A DNA stretch of 64,000 nucleotides. Origin: Cephalopachus bancanus (Eukaryota > Chordata > Mammalia > Primates > Tarsiidae). Every line of letters starts with the position of its first letter. Position 1 is the first letter of the stretch. The position numbers were made by a program, and so were the translations under genes. Positions 1 through 9,859 of the stretch are shown here, one piece after another. The stretch covers positions 2,666,001 to 2,730,000 of the forward strand of contig JAPVLO010000115.1 in NCBI GenBank assembly GCA_027257055.1, given 5' to 3'. Below the pieces are notes generated by a model. That model saw nothing but the letters and a program-made list of their open reading frames with translations. It ran no database searches and was not told where the DNA came from.

Positions 1-1536
1 TTTTCAAAACATTAAAATCTTTGATTTGACCAAGTTACAAATCTGTTTTCAGTAGAAAGAGAAAACACATTGCCTCTATTTAACGCAAAGGACAAAAAAG
101 ATCATCCCTGCAAATCATAATGTTTGGGTTCACCATGAAAACAGGAAACAGACAGCCTGCCCAGGTATAATTATGGTTGTAGTCTAATGTGCCTTCAGGT
201 TCAGCCAAGAATTAAAACCCAGTGAAGAGAGTAAGCAGAATGTACTTGCCTCTACCTTGCTACAGAATGCAACTTTTAATAATACTCCCAGCAACATGTT
301 ACATAACCAACAGTAAACAACAATCTGATTCAAACCTCATTAGTAACAACATTCTGCCACTGTCTCCCACTGAAATTAATAGCTGACTTTGCCAGAGGGG
401 AAAGAAATGCAACACATATCAATCTACCCATTTCTGTGGCGTCTACCACAGTGAACCAGACAAGCAGATAATACTACCATATCTGTACAGAACCTACAAA
501 AATATTTTATTCTTTGTTTCCAGTATGCTGCTCTCTTCCTTTTAACTAGACCAGATCGTGTGGATGTGTTTAAAATCTAAGAGAAAAATCCTTGAGAAGG
601 TTCATCTAGCTTTTCCTGACTGGTTCAGCTAAGATCTGAAGGGAAGGGAATGGATACTTGTAACAAAGACACACGGATAAATAACAGTAAGTAAAAAGTA
701 CCCACTGAGGGAGCAGCAATGTAGAGGGAAAGAAGGAAGCTATAGAAATGATCACACAATCATAAACAAAAATTACATTTGAAAAATCCAAACATAATAC
801 ATACAATCTTTATAAAGGTTAAATTTGGTTAAATCGTCTCTTCTGTATTTCTATAATTTGGGGGTTCACCTTAGTGAAAAAAAGAAGTTACCAAAGGAGT
901 AAAAGAAAGACTATAAAATAATTTGCTACAGACCTGCAAATAGCTCCTTATTAGGAACACATTAATTTCATAATATTCAGATCAATGAATGTGAAACTGT
1001 CACACTGAGTGTAGGTACTGTTTCCCCCACAACTGCAGACTAGTGCATTGGCATCTAGCAGAAATTTAAAGCTATTTGGACTACTACTAAATCTACTGGG
1101 ACTAAAGTTTTCAACCTTTCAGCTTTCAAATTAAAATTAGAAACTAATTCACTTGGGCAATTCACATACTCTAAGGAAATTCAAGTACTCTGGTTCTAAA
1201 AAAGCATCTTAAAAAACGCAACCCAAGTGCCCTTTCCTCTCAACTTCTGTGAGGCCAGGTCATCTATCCAGTCTTTGTTGCTAGATAAGAACACTTTTGG
1301 TAATGCTAGGCAACAGGCAAGATGTGACAAACCCAACCAGACTTCAAAACTTTTTCCACAGAAAGATAAGGAAAACAAGATACATTTAGTGCCACACCCA
1401 TTTAAACGCACAAGCTGCCAAAAGTGCCCCCCCCCCCACTCCCGTCCCCCCACTGTAGACCCTCACAGCTGGTCAGGAAACATTGTCTTTGCAATCAAGA
1501 TAAAGATCGGGCCCAGGGTGTTCGGGCATTCCTCAC
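1..1536 (-). other. SMAD5: SMAD5 intron, part downstream of exon 2
   Basis: If the leftward gene is SMAD5, this is intron beyond the second untranslated exon. I see no stretch encoding the SMAD5 MH1 domain here, so the first coding exon should lie left of the window. The sequence is AT-rich and mostly unique, with no Alu and only a short C run near 1430. The identity rests on synteny with the vault RNA gene, not on coding sequence. Confidence 0.5.
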
Positions 1537-1593
1537 CTTCGGGCTGGCCGAAGCTCCATTCTCCGGTGCCATCAACACCAGAATCGGAACATT
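1537..1593 (-). other. SMAD5: Candidate SMAD5 noncoding exon 2 (57 nt)
   Basis: Read on the minus strand, a pyrimidine tract (TTTGCCCTCCTCCTAACAG) ends at 1594 and forms a strong 3' splice site. Fifty-seven bases later GAAG|GTGAGG forms a strong 5' splice site, with GT at 1536-1535. The block lies about 940 bases inside the intron that starts at the CpG-island exon, in the same orientation, and is the size of a small 5'-UTR exon. It contains ATG triplets but no convincing coding frame. A multi-exon 5' UTR fits what is known of SMAD5. The splice sites are seen directly; the gene name is inferred. It could also be an alternative first or cassette exon. Confidence 0.55.
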
Positions 1594-2536
1594 CTGTTAG
1601 GAGGAGGGCAAACGTCCAAACACCCTGACTATCCTCGCCCGAGTTCTTTTTGCAACCAAAATCTGTTTTGGCTACTGAGCATGCTCAGACTTAAGACAGG
1701 CGCCACATGGGAGTTTTCAAAGCTTAGGCTCCAAACTCCACGTAATAACAGCAGCTGAAAGGGGAAGAGGGAAAAGGGGGAGGAGGAGGGGAAGAGGCTG
1801 GAATAGGAATCTGAATATCTGATATTGAAGTCAAGGACCCGAACAGGGGCTGAATATGGGGAAGGCAAAAAGACACTGCTTTGGCATTCTCCTTGCAGCA
1901 CACAGAAGTAGTTTACGCGAAGTGGAAATCTCTGCAATGGTGAAAACTGACATTGCAAGTGGCGGAACCCAAGTCTAACTACCAGCTGGGTGTAGTAGCA
2001 GGTCACAAGTGCCCAGAGTGCAATTCCCGCCGATAAGCGTGGATCCTTATCTGTGAAACACAAAGCGACGGCGGCACGGATTCATCGAGCCATTGGACGG
2101 CTTCGCGATGCAGCCGACCGGCGGCTCGACCAGCCCCGCAAACCCATCGGGACGTGCACCGAGGGCGGTGCATCCCATGGGGCAGGAGGGCACGCCGCTC
2201 CTCCGACAGACGCGGGGCCGGGGATCCTCTCTAGGGCGTCCCGAACACCTCCCTCCGCAGTCCTGGCGGCAACGCGGGGCTGGGACCACGGCCAGTTCCC
2301 GCCCCGCCTCGGGACGCCCGGGGCCGCAGGAGAGGCCTCCGCGGTCGGCTGGGCCGTACAGTCCTCGCCCGCAGGGACCCCGGCAGGCCAGGACTCGGCC
2401 TAACTCCCGCCCCGCAGGCCCGGTCGCTTCCGCTCTGCCCGCGGCCGAACGCCCCCGTCTCGGCCCGAGTCCGTCGGGACAGAGCCTGTGGCCCCCGGGC
2501 CTACCCGCCCGCGCACGGGGACCCTTCCTCACTCAC
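1594..2536 (-). other. SMAD5: SMAD5 intron 1
   Basis: This interval lies between the donor of the CpG-island exon and the acceptor of the 57-nt exon. Its right part is still CpG-island DNA with several GC boxes (CCGCCCCGCC near 2300 and 2405) and a CCAAT box on the minus strand at 2090-2096. Such a GC-rich first intron often holds alternative promoters, possibly also for an antisense transcript running right. I cannot place such a transcript from sequence alone. Confidence 0.5.
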
Positions 2537-2665
2537 CAGCCGGCGGGGCGCGCTCTCCCGGCGCCGTCGCAGCGCTTCCCCTCGCTGCAACTTTATTAGC
2601 AGCGCGGCCACGGGACACGCGCACGGCGCCCGCTCGCCCAGGACCCGGATGAGGCAGGGAGGGAG
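2537..2665 (-). other. SMAD5: SMAD5 noncoding exon 1 (start approximate)
   Basis: On the minus strand CTG|GTGAGT gives a near-consensus 5' splice site with GT at 2536-2535, within the CpG island. The 5' end is not fixed by sequence. I place it near 2665 because the NRF-1 site lies just upstream and such sites usually sit within about 100 bases of the start. No TATA box is present. The assignment to SMAD5 rests on the roughly 50-kb distance and opposite orientation to the nc886 gene, as in human. Confidence 0.6.
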
Positions 2666-2696
2666 GGAAGGAGCCTGGGAGAACGCCCGCTGGGTC

Positions 2697-2708
2697 TGCG
2701 CATGCGCG
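2697..2708. promoter_or_regulatory. NRF-1 binding site
   Basis: TGCGCATGCGCG is a perfect palindromic NRF-1 core. It sits at the upstream edge of the proposed first exon, where NRF-1 sites in CpG-island promoters usually act. Confidence 0.65.
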
Positions 2709-2880
2709 CCAGAGCCCGACTGACCGCTGCGGGACCGAGGGGAGGGCCGCTTGGCCGGGTGGCCGAAGGAGGGCTCCGCGCCTGGCTCGTTCGGAAGCCT
2801 CCGCGCCTGGCTCGGCGCCCGCACACCCGACTTCCGATCAGCCGGAGGCGTTCGCGTAGCTGGCCCGCCCTGAGAGTGGG

Positions 2881-3600
2881 AGTCAACTCTCTCCCACCAC
2901 CACCACCATGGCCACTGGTAGTCTCCACTAGCCAGATCAACACGCGTTATAATAAAATAAAGGAATTGGCCTTGATAATGGACAAATGAAGATTTCAGTC
3001 AAGTGTCAAGTGTAAACAAAGACTTCTCCTGATACGACGTAGCTACTTTTACTGTTGTGTAGTGTAAATCTGAACGAAGAGAGTCGTCTTTCTGTGCAAA
3101 AAAGTAGCTTCAAAACGTGTTTCTGAACGTCTTACAGCTTTTCACTAGGTGCAGCCATAAAAGACTGCTCCCACAGGGCACTCTCAGAACCTTTGCTGGC
3201 CCTGGAGTTCCAAGACTAGGACTGTCCATGCACTAAGTTCGACCCCAGTTCAAGATACCCCCTCCACCTCCGAGGATAGGGAGATCCTGTAGGGACTCGA
3301 ACCCTGGACAGAAGGAGCCGCTGAAGTGCACGAGAGCCACCCATAGACTAATATCCTCCACCCCATCTCCTGAACTCCCTTTTCTTAGTAACTGGGGCTC
3401 CTCTCAGTGCTTTCCCCCTCCAAATTCCCCAAACGGTCACCATTTTCCAGAATATAATATTGGTACCACATAGGCAACTGATTTGGAGAGCACTGGTGAG
3501 GAAAAGCTTTTAAATAATTTCGTTTTTGTTTTAAAAGGTCAATACTGGCTTTCCAATATTCCATTGTAGGTTTTCTTTTTAAAATAAATTAAGTAAAAAT
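2881..3600. other. Unique promoter-flanking sequence
   Basis: GC content falls quickly beyond 2900. A CCACCACCACCATGG stretch at about 2897 starts only a seven-codon frame. No gene or recognised repeat is seen. Confidence 0.4.
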
Positions 3601-3609
3601 CAAAATTGG

Positions 3610-3770
3610 AATCCTGTTTTACTCCCTAATCTAATCCATCAGGAAATCCTATTAACTCCACCTTCAAAATATATCCTAAATCTGACTATTTCACAACACC
3701 TCAACTGACACCTCTGTGGCCTGAGCCAGGATCATCTCACCTGACACACAAAAGCAGCAGCTACTATTTT
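3610..3770 (+). mobile_element. L2 LINE fragment
   Basis: Contains the L2 reverse-transcriptase-end signature 'AATCCATCAGGAAATCCTAT ... CTTCAAAATATATCCTAAAT', which in the L2 consensus encodes part of the distal ORF2. Heavily diverged. Confidence 0.6.
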
Positions 3771-4078
3771 GCTCCAGGCTCCAGAAGTTTCTATGGAGAA
3801 GCAACTAAATAAACATTCCGGAAGTCTCTGCATTAGGGATGGCCATCTCCAATGATGACAGAGGACTGGTAAGGGAGTGAAGTAGGGGGCAAGGGGAAGG
3901 ACCAGAGAGTGCCTGGCTCCAGAGATCAAAGGGGGCATTGCTATTCCACACTAGCCAACTGTCACCACGGGGAATTGTGGGAATAGGGGCCCAGTGTTGG
4001 CAGGTTTGCTGATTTTTTTTTTAAAGCTGGAAATTTTGATTTTTATGCAAAAATCCCAATTTTGTCTGTTTAACAACT

Positions 4079-4082
<4 letters not shown>

Positions 4083-4140
<58 letters not shown>

Positions 4141-4242
4141 CCTCTCCTGTCCCTCTCCCATCCCCCTTTCTCTCTCTCTCTCCTCTCCTGTCCCTCTCCC
4201 ATCCCCCTTTCTCTCTCTCTCTCCTCTCTCTGTCTCTCTCTG

Positions 4243-4274
<32 letters not shown>

Positions 4275-4275
4275 A
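4083..4275. repeat. Polypyrimidine (TC)n tract with 41-bp tandem unit
   Basis: Almost 190 bases of C and T only on the plus strand. A pure (TC)n run is followed by two tandem copies (about 4141 and 4182) of a 41-base unit carrying CCTGTCCCTCTCCCATCCCC, then a TCTG/TC-rich tail. The long open frames across it are repeat artefacts. Confidence 0.95.
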
Positions 4276-5263
4276 GACATTCTGGAGGCCAACTCTATAC
4301 AAGCCAAACAAAACAAATTCATGGTCCCAATTTAGCCTGCTGGCCATCAGTTTGCAATCTCACGTCTGCATCTTAAACTTCTTTACTACATCATAAACTT
4401 TGTGAAAGTAAAGTCTGTGTACTTTAACTCTTTGTCACACTCACTGATTATTTGTTGTTAATTCAGAAGTTTCCAACCCTTGGAAAGCACATATTTCTGG
4501 AGCCTGCATTGGGTTTACAACTCCCAGAAGTGCATATAATCCTGCCTTGGAGGATCCCTTTTTTTTAACAGAACTAATGTTTGCTGAGTGCTTTGTTGAA
4601 CATTATAGGACATACAATTTGGTTTAAATATTTCATACGTTACAGCTATTCTTCACTTTAACCGGTAAAATCGCCTCCAAAACAAAATATTTGCTATATT
4701 GCAGTCACTGCACATATGTAAGAACAATTTGTAATTACAGGATTCCTTTTCATAATCACATATGGAATCTGAAAGTCAACAGTGTTGCTTCCTGAACTGT
4801 ATGTCCACATAATGATCGAATCAACCAGAGATTCCAGCCTCTCCAAGTTGCTACATGAGCTCAACTTAGGTCTTAAGTTAGAAAAGATGATAAATAGAAG
4901 GGGGAATAGAGATCTTAGTAGCACAGCTGAAGACTTCCAAAGACTAATAAATTACACAGACCTCAAAAGGTATAGAAAATGAGAAGGATCACTAAATATC
5001 TACATTGCCAGAAAAGATTATCAAACAGCAAATCAACAGGCCTGCCAGAGACATAGAATGAACTAAGCAAAAGCAATCAAGTGGGATATAAGAACAAATG
5101 TAGAACAAGATGATCTGAACAGATAGACATAGTCAGTGAGGCATAAAAATAGACAAACTGCTTTTTTAGTTTAGCCATTCACCTAAGAAGATCAGAAAAA
5201 AAGCAGCTTCAATGCTCAGTTTTACTTTACTTGTAGAGAAACCTATTTCTGGATAATTTAGGC
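4276..5263. other. Unassigned AT-rich sequence
   Basis: No gene, splice-bounded exon or clear repeat is seen. Short frames here show no family features. Confidence 0.35.
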
Positions 5264-5444
5264 CAGTAGTTCTCAACCAGGGGTGACTGCACCCCCAGGG
5301 AACTTTTGGCAATGTTTGAAGATATTCTTGACTGTCACAACTAGAAGAGTGGGGCTACTGGCATCTGGAGTGTAGAGACCAGAGACACTGCCGAATATAT
5401 TATTCAGCTCAACATGTTGACAGTGCTGAAGCTGAGAAACACTG
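5264..5444 (+). mobile_element. MER5A (hAT-Charlie nonautonomous element)
   Basis: Starts CAGTAGTTCTCAACCAGGGG and ends GCTGAGAAACACTG, the paired inverted termini of MER5A. The diagnostic interior (GGCAATGTTTGAAGATATT, CTGTCACAACT, GCTACTGGCATCT) is present. The flanking 8-mers ATTTAGGC and ATTTAAAC are a degraded 8-bp target duplication. Confidence 0.85.
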
Positions 5445-5655
5445 ATTTAAACCCAAAATAGATTTTTTCTTTAATTGGGTTGATGTTTAGGGAGGAAATG
5501 GTTCTTTTCTTTGAACGTTTTCAATAGTTTTTAAAATTATTCATTAGCCTAAATGTTTAGCCTGTAACCTACTCTCACCTTGAATTTTCAGGTCTAAGAA
5601 GGTGGCAGTTTTCGGGAAAGGTGGGACATTATGGAACATAAAAAGTTGGAGTAAA

Positions 5656-5943
5656 GCCGGGCTCGGTGGCTCAGCCTGTAATTCCACGCCTTTGGGAGGC
5701 TGAGGTGAGTGGATTGCCTGAGCCCGCGGGTTCGAGACCCGCCTGGGCAGCGAGACCTCATCTCTACAATAAATCAAAAAATCAGCCGGGCATGGTAGTG
5801 CATGCCTGTAATTCCGGCTACTTGGAAGGCTGAGGCTGAAGGATCGCCGGAGCCCAGCAGGTCGAGGCGCGGTGGCCGGAAGTGGCCACTGCACTCGTTT
5901 GGGCGACCGAGTGAGACTCCAACTCAAAAAAATAAATAAATAA
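5656..5943 (+). mobile_element. Alu, lineage-type subfamily
   Basis: Full dimeric Alu with a CAATAAATCAAAAA linker. The left arm has GCGGG-TTCGAGA-CCCGC at 5726-5742, a perfect T-arm-like hairpin around the B box. The right arm has the GGTGGCC...GGCCAC palindrome and the element ends GAGACTCCAACTC before an A-rich tail. Imperfect target duplications (AAAAGTTGGAGTAA left, AAAAGGTGGAGTAA right) flank it. Confidence 0.93.
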
Positions 5944-5977
5944 AAAAGGTGGAGTAATTTTTAAAGTCTTTCTGAAC

Positions 5978-6157
5978 TAAGCATGGTGGCACATACCTGT
6001 AGTCCTAGCTACTTGGGAGGCTGAAGCAGGAGAATCAATTGTGCCCAGGAATTCAAGGCTACAGTGAGCACAGGAGTTCGAGGCTGCAATGAGCTATTAC
6101 TGTGCCACTGCACTCCAGCCTGGGTGACAGAGAAAGACCCTGTCCTTAAAAAAAAAA
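5978..6157 (+). mobile_element. Alu right-arm fragment with internal duplication
   Basis: Begins within the right monomer and ends in a poly-A tail. A short segment (CCAGGAATTCAAGGCTACAGTGAGC, then AGGAGTTCGAGGCTGCAATGAGC) is repeated in tandem. Flanks AAAGTCTTTCTG and AAAGTCCTTCTG look like the target duplication, so the element inserted in this truncated form. Confidence 0.85.
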
Positions 6158-6160
6158 AAA

Positions 6161-7650
6161 GTCCTTCTGCATTTTTTAAGTTTTATTTTTAAATGTAGGA
6201 TAATTGAAGTAATTTGTTTTTGGTTTGAATATCCTTAATAAATATCTCAACTCCATACTTTGCCATAGTCAGGTTTTCCCTAAATGACTACTGCATGCCC
6301 TACTGGGAGAATTGGAAGAATACAATGATGATAGGAGGAGTCACCCATCCTAGGAAGCCTCAGTGAATAACATCACAGAGATCCATAAACGGTCTTGGTA
6401 GCTATCTCAGAGACTTCTCCTTCCTCAGGCAATCATGGCAAATAGAAGAAGAATTGTCTAAGTATGCATAATTCCTCCAGACAGGGTTCTTGGAAGAAAT
6501 AAAGCTTCCTTTCCAAGTTTTGAGAAGTCTATGTATGTTCTTTCATTGGCAGACTGCCCCCTGCCCTAATCCTTTTGTATTGGAAATGGTGCAGAAGCCA
6601 GAGCTCAACTGAGAAGTTCTGAGAGGAGTGAGGCTCCAAAGAAATGATGTGCAGAGACACACCCCATGATCCAGAGAGAAAAAAATTCATCATGTTTGTC
6701 AGAAGAAACTTCATGTTTCACAGAATGGGCCAAGGTTCCTTGCTGACCAGAGAATTCACTTAAGTGTTTTTATCCAATATTTGCAAGGATTTTTTCCAGT
6801 AAAAGTTTGATGTTCTGGTGTGAAATACTTCCTTAATAATCTACAGACCTTTTATTTTCACAACTCAGATGTTGATATCATAATGTTTTGAAAAAAGAAA
6901 ATTTTTTAAATGACAGCTGTCTCCACTCAAAGCACAGGAATCTAGCAGCCACAGACTCTGTGAAGCTTCAGAGATAGATATCTATCAGAGAATCTGTAAG
7001 CCCCCTGGAATTAATGTTCACATTTTTGTGTATATACCTACATATAAATTTTCTTTAGAAAAAGCCCATAGCTTTCATCAGATTCTCAAAAGTTTTCCTG
7101 ACATCCACAGGTTTGCAGATGCTTAAGACAGTGGTTACTTTACACTTGGTATAAGTTTAATATGTCCATTTTAAGTTTTCTTTTCTTCTCTTTTTCTTAG
7201 CAATATAATTAGGAGCCTCCTCTCTAGGGAAGGCAGTTTGATGTAGAGTGTAGAAACCTGGCTCGCCTGTCTCCAGCCATCTGCTACATTAAAGAAGGCC
7301 TCGTATGGCTGGAATCCAATACACAAAATTAAAAGGGTTGCTTGCACCCAGAGTCATAAAACAAAGAGGCTTTCTGAAGCAGGCCTTGGAGTGAACCCTC
7401 GTTTCTTCCTGACTTAAACGGCATCTGTTTCTCTTAATGGCGAGCACCCCCCACCCAAGTTAACTTGACTAACCTCCAGGGTTCTGCATTCTCAGTTTTT
7501 GTCTTTAAAGATGTGATCTCAGATGAGCCAAACCACATGTGTACCCCACCACAGAGCAGCAGGTGAAAATCTGGAAGTGTAATGGAACTGGGGAACAAGG
7601 AGAGAGACAAACACTTCATGTTCTCTGGGAAACCCCTTGATTGAAAGAAA
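6161..7650. other. Unassigned intergenic sequence
   Basis: No gene is seen. About 6980-7115 looks like a fragment of an ancient interspersed repeat ('CCCATAGCTTTCATCAGATT') that I cannot name with confidence. The rest is AT-rich unique DNA. Confidence 0.35.
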
Positions 7651-7654
7651 TCTT

Positions 7655-7885
7655 GATCATGAAAAAACTCTGAAGTCAGACCTCTTGGTTTGAACACAAA
7701 CTATCTCACTTACTACCTGTGTGACCATGTGCAAGTTTCTTAACCAGTCTGTACCTATCTCCTTATCTGTAAGACGGGATAACAGTTGTATCAAATTAAT
7801 ATAATTATTATGAAGACTAAATGCATAGAGACTTACAAGACACTGAGAACAGTACCTGGCACACAATAAGTTCTATACAGGTGGT
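7655..7885 (+). mobile_element. MIR SINE
   Basis: Carries the MIR core and tail in order: CACTTACTACCTGTGTGACC, CAAGTTTCTTAACC, CTCCTTATCTGTAAGACGGG and GTACCTGGCACACAATAAGT. Confidence 0.8.
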
Positions 7886-8199
7886 TTTTTTTAAATATCC
7901 ATATTCTCCTGATACACCAGCAACTTCTAAAAATGTTCTTAGCAAATTCATTTTTTACATAAAATGTGTATTCAATTTATAGTGCAATAGACTCTCTTCT
8001 CTTCTTACTCCAATAGTCTCATTCACTTTATTATTATCTGTTTTCATCTTGGACTTGGCTAATGAACGCCAGCCACTTAAATTCAACTATCCTCTCAACA
8101 TCCCTACTGAAATGCAGTAGTTATATATTTTGTTTGACCCCATTCTTTCCAGTCCTCTTTCTTCTGCTTCCCTTGTGGTAGCATTCTCTTCTTATTTTG

Positions 8200-8640
8200 A
8201 CTACAGTACCCCAACCCAGAGATGGGCACATGACCCAGGAGGCTTCTTATAATACCTCAGCTACCCAGGCCACTGTGTTTGGTTCATAGATGGGCCTATG
8301 ACCTAGGCAAAGTAACATGTATCATCACTTAGGTTGATGTATGAATGCTAAAAGGAAAAGCACTCCTTCTTACTATAATTGCTAGCTAAGGGTGACTCTG
8401 AGATGCCAGGGGCTGTCTTGCCACCATGTAGAAGGAGTTTACTTGGAAATGAAGCTAAAAGTGTGAAGCAAAGCAGAGAAACAGAAGCTAAGTTAAATTC
8501 CTGACAAAACTTTTTGAGTCCAGTTGTACCTGAATCCTTAAAGATCCTCCTCAGATTTTCTAATTATATTCTCTAGTACATTCTGCTTTTGATTAAACTA
8601 ATTATATTTCTACAACTTGTAACATCTGGTGTTAAGAGCT
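8200..8640 (+). mobile_element. Ancient interspersed repeat, family not named
   Basis: Holds 'GATGGGCACATGACCCAGG' and a diverged second version 'GATGGGCCTATGACCTAGG'. A related sequence lies near 41580. This motif is common in old mammalian LTR or L1 3' regions, but I cannot assign the family. Confidence 0.35.
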
Positions 8641-8654
8641 TACTGGATTTATCA

Positions 8655-8790
8655 GGTCCATATTTAAACTCCTGATATGTGTCATCCTCTCTACTCTACC
8701 TGTTCCTGCTGCCATCTTCTCCATATCAGTAAATGGCAGTTCCATCCATGTAGTTGCTCAAGTCATACCTGGCAGTCATATTGGTAGATC
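8655..8790 (+). mobile_element. L2 LINE fragment
   Basis: 'CCATATCAGTAAATGGCAGT ... CATCCATGTAGTTGCTCAAG' matches the L2 ORF2 stretch that normally reads ISVNGT...HPVAQ. Confidence 0.65.
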
Positions 8791-8839
8791 AGATTATTGT
8801 TCCTAAATCTTCATTCCCTCTCTGTTGTGGAATTATGCA

Positions 8840-9235
8840 TTCATACCTTTGACTATGTGGTTTTGCAGTACCTTCCACTAGAAAATGTAAAAGATGCTTC
8901 CATGCCCCTTTGAACTTGAATCTGACCTTGATGCCTTTGGTCAATAGAAGTGACATGAACATAATCTTTAAATGTGATGAATCGTTTGACTTGGTCTTTT
9001 GCACTTTTGGCATCTACCATTAAAACAGACCCCAGCTAGCCATCTTGATTTCAAGGAGGATGAAAATACATATGGAGTAGAGCTGATCCTAACCTATGAT
9101 CTAGTCCCCGGCTCCACAGACCTGCACCTGAAGCACAGCTGAGTCACAGACCCATGAGTGAAGAAAACTAATATTTACTGCTGTGTACCACCAAGATTCC
9201 GGGCTTGTTTATTATAAAGCAATAACTACCTCAAA
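8840..9235 (+). mobile_element. Old LTR-like repeat (MLT1-type candidate)
   Basis: The end 'GGCTTGTTTATTATAAAGCAATAACTACC' and the interior resemble the 3' part of MLT1-class MaLR LTRs, which end in 'taagccac...gttacacagcaat'. Strongly decayed, so the family name is tentative. Confidence 0.35.
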
Positions 9236-9239
9236 ACAA

Positions 9240-9735
9240 TCTTCATTTACCCTTGTCTCTCACCCTCATTTATTTATTCATTTATTACTTCCTAATTCAA
9301 TAATGCAATAAATATTTATTTAACACCTAATATGTATCAAGAAAGTTTTGGGTCGGGCTCGGTGGCTCCACCTGTAATTCTGCGCTTTGGGAGGCTGAGG
9401 TGAGTGGATTGCCTGAACCCACGGGTTCGAGACCCGCCTGGGCAACCTGGCAAGATCTCATCTCTACAACAAATCAAAAAAAATTAGCCAGGCATGGTAG
9501 CACGTGCCTGTAGTTCCAGCTACTTGGAAGGCTGAGCAGAAGGATCATTGGAGCCCAGCAGGTCAAGGCTGTGGTGGCTGGGAGTGTGCCACTGCACTCC
9601 AGTCTGGGTGACAGTGTGAGACATCAACTCAAAAAAAAAAAAGAAAGTTTTGGGCATCAGGAATAAGACATTAAACAAAACAGACAAAAATCTGAGCTAT
9701 AATAAACAGGAAATTATTTAAAATATGAAAACAAA
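9240..9735 (-). mobile_element. L2 3' end, split by an Alu
   Basis: Left of the Alu is TTTATTTAACACCTAATATG, right of it are GGGCATCAGGAATAAG and AACAAAACAGACAAAAATCT. Together these are the antisense of the L2 3' end (TATTGAGCGCCTACTATGTGCC ... ACAAAACAGACAAAAATC). The Alu inserted later at 9353. Confidence 0.7.
9353..9640 (+). mobile_element. Alu, lineage-type subfamily
   Basis: Dimeric Alu with the CGGGTTCGAGACCCGCC B-box segment, a CTACAACAAATC linker and an ATCAACTC end. A perfect 14-base target duplication AAGAAAGTTTTGGG lies at 9339-9352 and 9641-9654. Confidence 0.93.
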
Positions 9736-9859
9736 ATTTAGCACGTCCCATGCCAGTAAGTAAATAAAACCATAAATGGAGGTTGGGGAGAGAGTGCTGG
9801 GATGAAGAGTGTATACTATTTCGATGGGGCAGTCAAGGTTAAATAGTGTGACCCTTCCA

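Larger units (their letters stand above)
2045..2880. promoter_or_regulatory. SMAD5: CpG island promoter of SMAD5
   Basis: A sharp block of GC-rich, CpG-dense DNA set in AT-rich surroundings. It holds GC boxes, a CCAAT box, a palindromic NRF-1 site and no TATA box, which is the usual make-up of a broadly expressed, dispersed-start promoter. The only strong splice donor inside it points left. SMAD5 encodes a BMP-pathway receptor-regulated SMAD, so a housekeeping-type promoter fits. The edges are judged by eye. Confidence 0.8.

Noticed and set aside
2047..2599. Long overlapping open frames of 116-168 codons on both strands in the CpG island
   Set aside because: GC-rich DNA has few stop codons; the frames are mirror shadows, rich in R, P, G and A, with no domain.
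3951..4335. 123- and 113-codon frames made of Arg-Glu or Ser-Leu repeats
   Set aside because: They translate the TC dinucleotide tract.
2881..5000. SMAD5 antisense transcript running right from the CpG island
   Set aside because: Known at this locus in human, but I could not identify convincing plus-strand splice sites or exons here, so it is not annotated.
5726..5742. tRNA-like T arm in an Alu
   Set aside because: Not a tRNA gene: no acceptor, D or anticodon arms around it. Kept only as a B-box observation.
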